Source: Acetatifactor sp. | Lineage (GTDB): Bacteria; Bacillota; Clostridia; Lachnospirales; Lachnospiraceae | Assembly (NCBI GenBank): GCA_016290775.1 | Contig: JAEEVF010000006.1 | Span: forward strand, 83,990-147,989 | Length of the DNA stretch: 64,000 nt | Reading direction: 5' to 3' | Shown here: positions 38,901-47,859 of the stretch, in pieces | How positions within the stretch are numbered: the first letter of the stretch is position 1 | Layout: each line of letters opens with the position of its first letter | Made by a program: the position numbers and the translations under genes | The notes under the pieces: generated by a model | Seen by the model: only the letters and a program-made list of their open reading frames with translations | Told to the model about the DNA's origin: nothing | Databases searched by the model: none

Positions 38901-41900
38901 AGCCCGGCATTGTAACAAGTCCTGAGTTTGAATATACCTTCAGCGGCTGGAAGAATGGTACGCAAAGCTATGACAAGGATGCGACGCTTCCTGCGATCAA
39001 TGGCAGCGACGTGACCTATGCCGCAAGCTTCACAAGCACCAAGAAGAAGTATACGATTTCCTTCTTCGCGGGAAATGCTTCGAACATGCCGCTCCATACG
39101 ATGGACGTTGCTTATGGCGACGTGCCCGTATATGATGGACCTACTCCCACCAGGACGGATGCGAACGGACAGTATGTTTATACCTTCGCAGAAAAGTGGA
39201 CGAAGAAGGGCGCCGCGACTGCAACGGAATACACAACGCTTCCTGCAGTGGACGAAGCAGCAGCATATGTTGCCGTTTACAATAGAGAAACCGCGAAATA
39301 TGACGTAACCTTCGTGGACGAGGACGGCATAACGGTTCTGCAGGCAGCGCAGAAGGTTGAATACGGCTCGAGGCCGACCTATTCCGGATCGACGCCTGAA
39401 AAGACGCAGACGGATCAGTATGAGTATATTCATACCGGCTGGAACGTGGACGGCGACCAGACGAATTACACCAATGAGGCAATGCCTACGATCACGAAGG
39501 AGACTACGCTCAAGGCTCGTTATAGGGCAATTCCTCGTACCTACACGATCACCTTTGATCTGAATGCAGGCACTGACACGACTGCAACGATCACCGGAAC
39601 GTATGCGGAAGAATATACCTTTGGCACCGGCGCAACCCTGCCGACTGCGACCAACGTGAAGCGTGATCATTACGCATTCGCAGGTTGGTTTACTTCAGCT
39701 ACGCCTGATGACGGCGCAACCGCCATCACGACAGTTGATACGACCACGACGGGCAATCAGAAATTCTACGCAAAATGGATTTATGACACTGGCAGCGTTT
39801 ACTACTCCTACACGGAGGAAGGCACCGACGACGTTGTCCTGACCTTCTATGCCTTTGACGGCACCGGCCGCACCGCGTGTGTGGACGGCGTAATGAGCAG
39901 CGAGAATTATATTGATACCGTAACGAACCACAGCATCAACGACGTTACCAAGCTGGTCATCGCGGAGGCCATTTATCCGAACGAAATGACGAGTGCCTTT
40001 ATGGGCGCCGTAGAGATCGAGTCCATCGAAGGTCTTAACCTGATCCATACGGAGAAAGTTACCGACATGGGTGCTATGTTTGCAGGCTGTGACAATCTTA
40101 AGTCGCTTGACCTTACGAGCTTTAACACTGCAAACGTGACCAACATGAACGATATGTTTGCAGGCTGCATAAGGCTTGAAACGCTTGACCTTACGAAGTT
40201 TAATACCGCAAACGTGACGCTGATGGCGAACATGTTCAAGGGTTGTAAAGAGCTTACGACAATCTATGCATCGGATGACTTTGACGTAACGAACGTATCG
40301 GATGACGTGGATGAAACCACGGGTGAAGGCAACATGTTCGACGGTTGCTCCGTACTTGAGGGCGGCAACGGAACGAAGGCATATGCCTTCGAGGCACCCA
40401 ATGTTCTGAACAAGACCTATGCACGCATCGACGGCAAGAACAATCTGCCTGGTTACTTTACGGACAAGAATGCAACGGCGAAGGCACTTTATTACACGAT
40501 TGAGCAATCTGGCAATGACGTCATCATGAGTCTCTTTGCTACGAATGCTGATGGCCGCATGGTGATTTCCAAAGCTGCGCTTGATTCGGAAAAGTATGTT
40601 TCTTCCGACGGATCATTAGACTATAGAGACATTACCAAGATAGAGATCGTGGACGAAATCTATCCTACCAACATGGCCCACGCGTTCTACAGCATGGGAG
40701 AGCTTGAATCCATCGAAAACATTGGTAATCTCCATACGGAGAACGTAACCGACATGAACAGTGCGTTTTTCGAATGTGGCATTGAAGGAACGCTTGATCT
40801 TAGCAACTTCGATACGAGCAATGTCGTTTCCATGTATGACATGTTCAGAGATGCCCAAAAACTGACTTCCATTAAGATGGATGATAGTTTTAACACCTCG
40901 AAGGTGGAGAGCTTCGAGGAGATGTTCTATGGTTGCTCTGGCCTGACCAGACTTGACGTTTCCATGTTTAATACGTCAAATGCCACAAACTTCTCCGGAA
41001 TGTTCCAGGGTTGCGAAAGCCTTACGACGCTTAACCTGAGCAACTTCAATACGCAGTATGCGACAGACATGTCCAAGATGTTCTGCAGAGACTCTGGCCT
41101 TACGACGCTTAACCTGAGCAACTTCAATACGCAGTATGTGGAAGACATGAGCTTTATGTTCAGCAGCGCTTCCGGCCTGAGATCGCTAAATCTTTCGAAC
41201 TTTGACACGATGTCCGTAACCGATATGAGTCATATGTTCAGTGACTGTAGCTCACTGACATCCATCACATTCGGTCAGAATTTTAGCACTGCAAACGTAA
41301 CAGACATGGAGAGGATGTTTGGCTATTGCGAAAAACTGGCCAGCATCGACCTTTCCGGATTTGATACGTCAAGTGTGAAAAACTTCATTGGAATGTTCGA
41401 GAGTTGCACCAGCCTTACGTCACTTGACGTCACTGGCTTTGACACCACGGCTGCGATCGAGATGGAGAGAATGTTTAGGAACTGCTCCGGTCTTACGAGC
41501 ATTGACCTAAGCCAACTTAATACCGCGAACGTAACCAACATGAAGCAGATGTTTGATGACTGCTCCGGCTTTACCAGTATTGACGTGTCGAGCTTTGATA
41601 CGACAAACGTTAGAAAAATGCGTGACATGTTCAATAATTGTACGAACCTTACGACCATTGACGTGAGCAACTTTAAGACTGCAAACGTGACTGACATGTA
41701 TGGAATGTTCGCGTCCGACAGTGCAGATTACAAGCTGACGACCATCTACGTATCGACCGACTTTGTGACAAGTGCTGTTACGAATGGCGATTACATGTTC
41801 TATAACCGTCGCGCGATCTGCGGCGGCCAAGACACGACTTACGATACGGAGCATGTGGATACCGAATATGCACGCATTGACGGAGCCAATGGTGAGCCTG

Positions 41901-44900
41901 GTTACTTTACGGACAAGAACCAGACCTTGGGCGCAACTGGCCTTTACTACACGTTGAAGGCGGAAGGCTCTGAAGACGCGGTACTTCGTCTCTATGGCCA
42001 TGCAAATGGCACGATCAGAACGGAGATTACGAGTAAAGCTCTGGACAGCTCCGAATATATGAACACTAGTCTCAACATGTACGCAGATAGAATCACGAAG
42101 GTCATTGTCATGGAAGACATTTACCCGATCTCAATGGAGAATGCCTTCAGTGGCTGCTCCAGTCTCAAGTCGATCGAGAACGCAGACCGTATCCATACGG
42201 AAAACGTGACCTCCATGGCAAGTGCTTTTGAAGGATGTTCCGTGCTCACGACTCTTGATCTGACAAGCTTTGACACCTCGAACGTAACAGAGATGGCAAA
42301 CATGTTTGCAAGGGATGCAAAGCTGACCACGATCTATGTTTCTGACACCTTTGACGTAACGGGCGTGACTGATGACATGAATGCCGCAACTGGCGAAGGC
42401 AACATGTTCACCGGATGCGTATCGCTGGTGGGCGGCCTTGGCACGAGAGTTTCCCTGGGCAGCAGCGAATACAATCCTCTGGATAAGACCTACGCATGGC
42501 CTGACGGTAAGAACGACAAGCCTGGTTACTTCACCAGCAGAGACATTGTGGACACATCCGAGCTCTACTACGATTACAATAGTCTGACCGGTACGCTGAC
42601 CTTCTACAAGACGGCTGAAGAAGGCAGACGGCGCGTTGCAGGCGGTAAGATGAATTCCAACATTTACGTGAATTCCTACGGAACTTCGATTACTCCATAT
42701 TCTATTAAAAAGATCGTATTTGAGGATGACGTTTATCCGACGGACATGAACCGTGCCTTCAAGGAAATGACGGGCCTGACGGCTTTTGAGAATCTTGAAA
42801 ACCTCCATACGGATCACGTAAAGTCCATGGACAGTGCATTCTATGCCATCGGCGTGGCGGGAGAGCTGGATCTGAGCGGCCTTAACCTCTCGAACGTGAC
42901 CAGCATGGCTCACATGTTCTATAACAGCGGCAAGCTTACGAGCATTAAGATAGGCGGCGCTTCGAACAATCTGACAAACATGTTTGAAATGTTCAGATAC
43001 TGCGCGAAGCTTGAGACGGTGACCTTTACGAATTTCAACACGTCAAAAGTGACGAACATGAGCAATCTGTTTGATAGTTGTTACGCACTGACCTCGCCTT
43101 CCTTGGCTGGACTTGACACTTCAAGCGTGACCGACATGAGCAGAATGTACTTTGAATGTAGGAAGCTGACGAGCTTTGACGTGACGGGAACAAGCTTTAG
43201 CACGGCAAGCGTTACCACGTTCACGGATATGTTCAGAGGCTCCGGAATTACTTCCGTGAACACGAGTCTCTTTAACACCGCAAGTGCTACGGATCTAAGC
43301 TATATGTTTGCTGACTGCGAAGGACTTACCAGCCTTGATCTTTCAGGCTTTGACACTACAAATGCCAACACCATCAGTGGCATGTTCATGGATGCAACCA
43401 ATCTTGCGTCCGTGGATCTTTCCAGCTTTAACACTTCGAACGTGACTGAAATGCGCTCCATGTTCAAGGGATGCACAAGTTTGACCAAGCTTGACCTTAG
43501 CAGTTTTGATACGGGAAACGTGACCGACATGAGCCTCATGTTTGGCGTGGATCAGGCCGATTACAAGTTGACGACGATCCTCGCATCTGCTTCCTTTGTG
43601 GCGAAAACTGGTATCCAAGATAGCGGCATGTTTACCAATCGCCTTGGTCTCGTCGGCGGACAGGGCACGACGAACGATGGTACGTATGCGGCATCCACTT
43701 CGACCTATGCAAAGATTGATGGCACGGGCGGAGCGCCTGGTTACTTTACGGATCCTTCGGATACGCCTACGGCTGGCCTGTACTACAATATGGTTGCCAA
43801 CAGCAATGACGTGATCCTTCGTCTCTATAGTGAGAGCGGCGGCGGACGTACGCCGCTGCCTAACGGTGAACTGAATAGCGACCAGTATCAGCTGAATGCC
43901 ACTGTGGCAACCTATGACAAGGCTAACATCACCAAGGTCATGATCATGGATAACATCAGTCCGGCTAGTGTTGAGCATGCATTTGACGGTTGTACGTCCT
44001 TAAAAGAAATCACGGATATTGACAAGTTGCATATCGACAACTTAACCGAAGCGAGTCTTGCATACATGTTTAATGGATGCTCTGCTCTTACCGAGCTTGA
44101 CCTTACAAGCTTTAACACTGCGGCGTTCACCGACATGACCAGTCTCTTCGCAGGTTGCTCGAAGCTCGAGACGATCTATGTCTCCGATGACTTTGTTACG
44201 ACGAGCGTTACGGCAGACGCCGACATGTTTGATGGTTGTACGAGCCTTGTTGGCGGCTACGGCACCAGACCTTACTACGATGCATCAAATCCCGCATACG
44301 ATACACTCGATAAGACCTACGCTCGCATTGACAGCAGCACTGCTCAGGGCTTCTTCACCAAGAAGGGCGACGTGGCGGCATCGATCTACTACGGCTTTAC
44401 TGAAGCTGGCACGGGAGAGTATGTGCTCACGCTCTATGCAGATCCAATCAAGGGCGTGACGGAAGAACTTCCGAAGGGCAGCATTCGAAGCGATGCATTT
44501 GCAAATCGTGTTGTTTCCCAAGACCAGATCGTGAAGGTCGTGATCGCAGATAACATCTATCCTACGAACATGGCATGTGCCTTCATGGGTCTTGAAAATG
44601 TCGAGAGCTTCGAGGGCATGGACAAGCTCCATACGGAGAACGTTCGTGACATGACGGGTGCCTTTGCGGAGTGTTCGTCGCTCATGGAGATCGATCTTTC
44701 CAATTTCGATACGTCAAAGGTCTTGAACATGAAAGGAATGTTCTACGATTGCACTAGCATGGCGACGCTGAACGTGGGTAGCTTTAACACGGCGAACGTA
44801 ACGAACATGGAAAACATGTTCTCTATGTCCAGTAACGGCTTGCTCGGCACCATCTATGCATCTACCAGCTTCGTGACGACGGGCTTGCCTAATGCCATGA

Positions 44901-47842
44901 CCATGTTTGGAAACACGCCACTCCTTTGCGGCGAAAACAGAACCTATTTTAACGATGCCAACATAAGTTCTACATATGCAAGGATTGACAGCGAGGGCAC
45001 GCCTGGATATTTCAGCGACGCAACGATGCTTGCCACGACGGGCGTTTACTACACGCTTCTTGATGATGATCGTGGCGATTACGCGCTGCAGCTCTTTGCA
45101 CATCCCGGCGGTGGAAGAATGCCGCTTCTTAATGATGCACTGAACAGTGATTATTACCTGCCGACGAAGGATACTAGCATTTCCACCGCACCTAAGGATT
45201 CGATCGTTTTAGTTATCGTCAACGATGACATTTATCCGAAGAACATGGAAAGTGCGTTTGACGGCGTTCGTGATGGTAACAGCGAACCCTTGATGTTTAT
45301 GAACATTGACAAGATTCATACGGAAAACGTAACGAGTATGAAGAGAGCCTTTGCGGAATGCTTTGTTTCCAGGGGCAATACAAATGAGCTTGACCTCTCC
45401 TCCTTTGACACGTCAAAGGTAACGGACATGTCAGAAATGTTCGCTGGTAACACTGAGCTGGAAAAGGTTAACCTGACTGGGTTTGACACAAGCAAAGTGA
45501 CCGCGATGGCAAACATGTTTGACGGATGTAGTAGTCTCGAAACAATCTACGTAAGCGATACCTTTACCGTGGCGAACCTTACGGACGGCGGAACGGACAT
45601 GTTCTCTGGTTGTAACAAGCTTGTTGGTCAGGCAGGCACTTGCACGATCTACCCTGACGGCACGGCGAGCGCATATCCTTTGGATAAGAGAAGCGCCATC
45701 ATTGACGGCACGGGCACTGCACCTACACCTGGATTCTTTACGGATGGAGTGAATGGAGATACGTCTTCAATCTATTATTCCATAACCACGGAAGACATGT
45801 GTGTACTGCTCCTTTATGCAACGCCTGGCACTGGCAGAACGAAGCTTGAGAATGGCGTGATCAACTACAAGAACTTTGCGTTCCCTAGCGGCAAAACCAA
45901 TACTGACATACAGAGGATCAGCATAGAAGAGGACATTTACCCGAGGAACATGGTATTTGCATTCAACGGCATGAATCCTCAAAACGGCGATTTCTATGGG
46001 CTTGACAAGCTCCATACGGAGAACGTCATGGACATGACGAATGCCTTTAGCGGCTTTACCTTACTCAGTGAACTCGACCTGAGTGGCTTTAACACGGCGA
46101 ACGTGCGTAGAATGGCAGGCATGTTTAAGAATAGTACGGGCCTGAACACGATCTATGCATCGACTGGCTTTGTGACGACCAACGTGACGGATTCCACCGA
46201 CATGTTTGCAGGATGTACCAATTTGTCTGGCCCGAACACGGCTTATGATGCTTCTAACGTGGATGCAACATATGCTTGCGCTGACGGCATAAACGGCGCT
46301 GGTTACTTTACCGCAAAGATTACCGGTACCTTGACTGTAACGGGTATCCGTCAGGTAGGACAGACGCTGACGGCTAATTTTGAAAGCACGGACGTCATAA
46401 CGAATGCCGGGACGCTTACCATTACATGGCATTATTGGTCAACGGATCGAGGCACTGGATCGACCTACGTTTTGACTGACGATGATCGTTCTAATGATCT
46501 TTACTGCACCGTGACAACGGATAATACGGTTGATAAGATTGATGTAGTGATCAGCAAGCAAGACATCATGCCGAAATCCAGTGATGACGGAGATGTTGTT
46601 ATTGGCGTTGACACCCCTGACGGCATTCCTGTTGCGAATTATATCAGGTCGTTGCTCTACCACGATGAAATTGACGTCGTGACCTTGAAGCCTAATGAGG
46701 ATGATCCGAGTCTGAACACAGTGACCATAGACGATACGATGACAATCCCGTCTGGCAAGACCTTGATCGTATGGCCTGGCGTGACGCTTATCATTGGCGA
46801 CGGTGTGTCGGATGAGACGAAGGCAGCCATCGTGAACGTCAGCGACCATTCAATCCACAACTTTGGTACCATCGTGGTATCCTCGAACGGTATGTTGGTC
46901 AACGGTGACGAAGAGAATCCTGGTCGTATCGTGAACTATGAGGGTGGTAAGATCCTGATCGAGGGTACTTTTGAGAACGTGAATGGTACCATTGAAAACG
47001 CCGGTGAGATCACTAACATTGGCCAAGTACAGAACAAGGAAAACGGCTTGCTCAAGGGTGGGCTGGAAAATGCCTACGGCGGAGTGGTGGAGAATGACGG
47101 AACGATCCAGACGCCGGACGGCGAGCAGGCAGTGACGGAAGGTTTTGGAGCCTACATTGGAAATCCGGAAGTGATCGGAGACGTGGAGGAAGAAAATGAT
47201 GTTCAAGAAGATCGTACCGAAACTGAAGAACCTGGCACTGGCAGTGGTACTTTGGAAGGACAAGAAGCGGGAGAAGAAGGGGCATCGCAGGTAGAGCCGC
47301 CGCACTTCACCGAAGTTAAGGTTGGCCCTTCCGATGAGGAATATGCGAAAGTGAAGAAGGATGCTGACGACGAGCAGAGCTCTGAAGCTGCAGACGACGC
47401 GGACAAGCAGGGCGCTGAAGATGCAAGTACTGACAAGGCGCAGGACGCTACGGATGCTGACGAAGCTGACAAGGCTGATGGTACAGAAGCTGGCGATGAC
47501 AAGGCACAGAGCCTTGAAGAAGCTGGCGATGCTGATAAGGCAACGGACGGAGCGGTTGCAGGCGATGACGCTGATGCAGCAGGCAATGAGGATTCAGAGG
47601 AAAGCGGCGATTCCAAGGATGGCGATCTTCCCACGGAGGACGCCAAAAAGCCTGAGGACTTAGACCTGCCCAAGCAGGACGCATTAAAGCCCGAGGATGC
47701 ATTAAAGCCGGATGATCTGGCTGATCTGGATGGCGAGCCGCAAGGCGATGCGGACGAGACCGGAAGCACGGACGAGACGAGCGCGGCGGAAGAACCCGCA
47801 GACGAAGCAGCAGCGGTAGCAGCAGATGACGAGAACGCATAA
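32969..47842 (+). CDS. Giant secreted protein: FecR-like domain, InlB-type and Big_2-like repeats, BspA/DUF285 blocks
   Basis: About 4957 residues. GGAGG (32956-32960) favours the last of four in-frame ATGs. A signal peptide ends in SVAFA. In order: a FecR-like domain (33.08-33.56 kb; GTVSVVDSA, VTGIRGTCGW, LLTGELECLV); a charged helix; strand repeats rich in NNGTVTVN and NHGTLEV (33.9-34.6 kb); two bacterial-repeat domains; about 15 InlB/Flg_new-type units broken by four Big_2-like domains (35.1-39.8 kb); eight DUF285 blocks (39.8-46.3 kb); an A9-Ig-like domain; a second NFGTIVVSSNG strand module; and an acidic Asp/Glu/Ala tail of about 215 residues. There is no LPXTG or C-terminal membrane helix, so anchoring is unclear. 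FecR-like domains near cyclases suggest signalling; adhesion is also plausible. Confidence 0.88.
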   Translation: MRDTFKRWHVLRGVMNVLLLVLAVTLVTSVAFAAKKRATKFVLAKTEGTVSVVDSAKEEREILTGMQLHNGDHQVTKAESYAWVTLDESKAIKLDENTETYLKKRWGKLEVFTVTGQIWFNVTVPVAKEEAYNIRTSTMVTGIRGTCGWVGVSDDWKSTVYLLTGELECLVVNPLDGGSETITLKPGEYAEFYVFPKSEIDGEEASCGVTKKTFTKEDIPGFILEEILGDTELINKIYKESGIDLRDLTQEYVTQRKKQDQERHAKEIKEIKEKASDEINFVEKEPVWKPENGETASAVAYMIMPQTAKTVQEYLDTEKYKKVVLLPGEGTEEDNTLKVDIPFDTPKGKILETQPGVQVDVEKGNSFTVDGTANLYAKLTNNGTVTVNSANTLNMHDLLINHGTLEVTATGRLVLLKGMTTDGTFINSGIVEDATDSAGSEMILANGGVVKMVAGMISSDRFDTIIRVASGAKVNFQFAGGSIANEKADGASIKADEGDFKVTQLGTDVLGISDTLLGKGVDMEKYDAASVFRKDERYHLIELSKVESYPVVVGEGIEHGTIVAPTRVEVGAKVTLKAIPDAGYQLGSLTVNSYNVQSKRVGGAISLAADQSFIMPANDVIIGGRFDEIAQATATKYQISIANMDGGSVSASVSEAEAGTTVKLTVLVEGGHELESLTVLDADGKAVGVAASGNGYEFTMPEKNVTVNATFRTVDVNVVFYDDDERTVLNQQTIGYGEVPKYKGEKPEKKADEKYTYLFAGWKNGNKTYAEGDKLPEAKGDMKFVAVYAKKDQEGTYVAPTTYTVTWRNYEGTVLEKDDNLSSGARPKYDGAAPTRDATVQYTYVFSGWSDGENTYVDLASMPAVTKDVTYQAVFTGQLNRYTITWKNEDGDTLATSENVPYGDMPVYEGEEPEKDGDAQYSYKFSSWSPAVVTVTGNATYVATFTQITNTYTIRFLNEDGSVHETLENVPYGTTPAYTEAPKKAGDAQYSYIFSGWTPDVVPVTGDADYTALFTSNVNSYKVTWLNDEGNVLRVDNAVEYGTAPSYGAFPTKAPTQEFSYSFGGWTVGGVDYAAGSALPGVTGDVTATAYFNPIKNKYNVTFLNDDGSVWKAQMAYDYGTTASTYAPADATKAPDAQYTYTFSGWTSDGGNTKLTAAQLPAIEADIVYTATYTNTINNYSVVFNNEDGTLIKDAGQVPYGTDGNSIAPAAPTKVDDQNNHYVFVGWNDGTTTYSAGNLPTVKGTTVYKATFSATEIIHPGDVSLDKGTIDLILVDGSAAPTASLLATITPSTAENQAVTWESDNESAATVVGNGKTATVTAVANGTAHITVKTADGGLTASCTVTVTTAVSGVTLDKPTANVILGTTETLKATITPSTASNQRLTWKSGNDNIVTVAAGTEAGTAILTPVSAGTTTITVETADGGKTATCDVTVSGYTVLFLNEGGAQLDRQTNVALSATPTYKGAAEPTMAATQQYTYAFAGWKYNGTEYAKGTALPEVTGDMTFTAYYTSKVNKYTATFVDYDGKTIASVTYDYDTPASTYAPADPSRGGNAQYSYAFTGWKTAGGTAIAKADLPNLTDNVTYTAEYTTTTNSYNVTFQNDDGSVLKAATAYSYGTTGSDIVQPTDTPKKATDTTYYYTFEGWNLGTTEYGTDDLPEVNGAMVFVARYTGTPITHVSQITLDKDPINLVIGGNATDTLTAMLNPEIAQMREVEWTSGDESIATLTENEDGSVTVTGVGNGTTTITAKAVDYEYNNVPSATCTVNVTTAVTGVSLDKHDITLILGSEQSEEVTATVLPEGKASDTYVTWTSTDANVAMLTTFQTSSLSMPIKPGIVGEADVTVKTRDGEFTDTVHVTVKGFTVTFVDDDDANNAQLYQEENVAFGNTVVYGGSTEPSKASSISQDFTFTGWNDGTDFYAKDDQLPDIEDDTTFKAVYEASPRKYNVSWVDGNGDTIYGEQVPYGTSPAYNQAQYGEPGIVTSPEFEYTFSGWKNGTQSYDKDATLPAINGSDVTYAASFTSTKKKYTISFFAGNASNMPLHTMDVAYGDVPVYDGPTPTRTDANGQYVYTFAEKWTKKGAATATEYTTLPAVDEAAAYVAVYNRETAKYDVTFVDEDGITVLQAAQKVEYGSRPTYSGSTPEKTQTDQYEYIHTGWNVDGDQTNYTNEAMPTITKETTLKARYRAIPRTYTITFDLNAGTDTTATITGTYAEEYTFGTGATLPTATNVKRDHYAFAGWFTSATPDDGATAITTVDTTTTGNQKFYAKWIYDTGSVYYSYTEEGTDDVVLTFYAFDGTGRTACVDGVMSSENYIDTVTNHSINDVTKLVIAEAIYPNEMTSAFMGAVEIESIEGLNLIHTEKVTDMGAMFAGCDNLKSLDLTSFNTANVTNMNDMFAGCIRLETLDLTKFNTANVTLMANMFKGCKELTTIYASDDFDVTNVSDDVDETTGEGNMFDGCSVLEGGNGTKAYAFEAPNVLNKTYARIDGKNNLPGYFTDKNATAKALYYTIEQSGNDVIMSLFATNADGRMVISKAALDSEKYVSSDGSLDYRDITKIEIVDEIYPTNMAHAFYSMGELESIENIGNLHTENVTDMNSAFFECGIEGTLDLSNFDTSNVVSMYDMFRDAQKLTSIKMDDSFNTSKVESFEEMFYGCSGLTRLDVSMFNTSNATNFSGMFQGCESLTTLNLSNFNTQYATDMSKMFCRDSGLTTLNLSNFNTQYVEDMSFMFSSASGLRSLNLSNFDTMSVTDMSHMFSDCSSLTSITFGQNFSTANVTDMERMFGYCEKLASIDLSGFDTSSVKNFIGMFESCTSLTSLDVTGFDTTAAIEMERMFRNCSGLTSIDLSQLNTANVTNMKQMFDDCSGFTSIDVSSFDTTNVRKMRDMFNNCTNLTTIDVSNFKTANVTDMYGMFASDSADYKLTTIYVSTDFVTSAVTNGDYMFYNRRAICGGQDTTYDTEHVDTEYARIDGANGEPGYFTDKNQTLGATGLYYTLKAEGSEDAVLRLYGHANGTIRTEITSKALDSSEYMNTSLNMYADRITKVIVMEDIYPISMENAFSGCSSLKSIENADRIHTENVTSMASAFEGCSVLTTLDLTSFDTSNVTEMANMFARDAKLTTIYVSDTFDVTGVTDDMNAATGEGNMFTGCVSLVGGLGTRVSLGSSEYNPLDKTYAWPDGKNDKPGYFTSRDIVDTSELYYDYNSLTGTLTFYKTAEEGRRRVAGGKMNSNIYVNSYGTSITPYSIKKIVFEDDVYPTDMNRAFKEMTGLTAFENLENLHTDHVKSMDSAFYAIGVAGELDLSGLNLSNVTSMAHMFYNSGKLTSIKIGGASNNLTNMFEMFRYCAKLETVTFTNFNTSKVTNMSNLFDSCYALTSPSLAGLDTSSVTDMSRMYFECRKLTSFDVTGTSFSTASVTTFTDMFRGSGITSVNTSLFNTASATDLSYMFADCEGLTSLDLSGFDTTNANTISGMFMDATNLASVDLSSFNTSNVTEMRSMFKGCTSLTKLDLSSFDTGNVTDMSLMFGVDQADYKLTTILASASFVAKTGIQDSGMFTNRLGLVGGQGTTNDGTYAASTSTYAKIDGTGGAPGYFTDPSDTPTAGLYYNMVANSNDVILRLYSESGGGRTPLPNGELNSDQYQLNATVATYDKANITKVMIMDNISPASVEHAFDGCTSLKEITDIDKLHIDNLTEASLAYMFNGCSALTELDLTSFNTAAFTDMTSLFAGCSKLETIYVSDDFVTTSVTADADMFDGCTSLVGGYGTRPYYDASNPAYDTLDKTYARIDSSTAQGFFTKKGDVAASIYYGFTEAGTGEYVLTLYADPIKGVTEELPKGSIRSDAFANRVVSQDQIVKVVIADNIYPTNMACAFMGLENVESFEGMDKLHTENVRDMTGAFAECSSLMEIDLSNFDTSKVLNMKGMFYDCTSMATLNVGSFNTANVTNMENMFSMSSNGLLGTIYASTSFVTTGLPNAMTMFGNTPLLCGENRTYFNDANISSTYARIDSEGTPGYFSDATMLATTGVYYTLLDDDRGDYALQLFAHPGGGRMPLLNDALNSDYYLPTKDTSISTAPKDSIVLVIVNDDIYPKNMESAFDGVRDGNSEPLMFMNIDKIHTENVTSMKRAFAECFVSRGNTNELDLSSFDTSKVTDMSEMFAGNTELEKVNLTGFDTSKVTAMANMFDGCSSLETIYVSDTFTVANLTDGGTDMFSGCNKLVGQAGTCTIYPDGTASAYPLDKRSAIIDGTGTAPTPGFFTDGVNGDTSSIYYSITTEDMCVLLLYATPGTGRTKLENGVINYKNFAFPSGKTNTDIQRISIEEDIYPRNMVFAFNGMNPQNGDFYGLDKLHTENVMDMTNAFSGFTLLSELDLSGFNTANVRRMAGMFKNSTGLNTIYASTGFVTTNVTDSTDMFAGCTNLSGPNTAYDASNVDATYACADGINGAGYFTAKITGTLTVTGIRQVGQTLTANFESTDVITNAGTLTITWHYWSTDRGTGSTYVLTDDDRSNDLYCTVTTDNTVDKIDVVISKQDIMPKSSDDGDVVIGVDTPDGIPVANYIRSLLYHDEIDVVTLKPNEDDPSLNTVTIDDTMTIPSGKTLIVWPGVTLIIGDGVSDETKAAIVNVSDHSIHNFGTIVVSSNGMLVNGDEENPGRIVNYEGGKILIEGTFENVNGTIENAGEITNIGQVQNKENGLLKGGLENAYGGVVENDGTIQTPDGEQAVTEGFGAYIGNPEVIGDVEEENDVQEDRTETEEPGTGSGTLEGQEAGEEGASQVEPPHFTEVKVGPSDEEYAKVKKDADDEQSSEAADDADKQGAEDASTDKAQDATDADEADKADGTEAGDDKAQSLEEAGDADKATDGAVAGDDADAAGNEDSEESGDSKDGDLPTEDAKKPEDLDLPKQDALKPEDALKPDDLADLDGEPQGDADETGSTDETSAAEEPADEAAAVAADDENA
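35110..39780 (+). repeat. About 15 InlB/Flg_new-type repeats interrupted by Big_2-like pairs
   Basis: Each unit is about 70-80 codons and reads roughly Y.V.F.N.DG..L......YG..P.Y......K....QY.Y.F.GW..G...Y......P...GD..Y.A.F. Seven units come first, then two Big_2-like domains (36.75-37.28 kb, with VSLDKG, VTWESD, ATVTAVANGTAHITV), three more units, two more Big_2-like domains (38.0-38.55 kb) and five final units. The last is the most canonical (HYAFAGWFTSA). Copies have diverged, so this is old duplication rather than recent slippage. Confidence 0.85.
39780..46320 (+). repeat. Eight BspA/DUF285 blocks
   Basis: Each block opens with YY and a strand pair ending in LRLYA- or LTFYA-like sequence, then GR..L..G.L.S..Y, then I.K.VI...IYP..M..AF.G, LHTENVTDM, a variable number of 25-residue units (LDLS.FDTSNVT.M..MF.GC), and a closing TYARIDG...PGYFTDK. 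Blocks begin near 39.78, 40.49, 41.94, 42.56, 43.77, 44.38, 45.04 and 45.76 kb. Blocks two and four have the most inner units, which explains their length. Confidence 0.88.
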
Positions 47843-47859
47843 CCCAGGAGGAGAAGAAA

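Noticed and set aside
35110..46320. Repeat region of the giant gene as an assembly artefact or frameshifted pseudogene
   Set aside because: The frame is open for almost 15 kb and the copies are well diverged, which neither misassembly nor decay would give.
47203..47769. Serine-rich minus-strand frame opposite the acidic tail of the giant protein
   Set aside because: It is produced by Asp/Glu/Ala codons read in reverse; no start signal.
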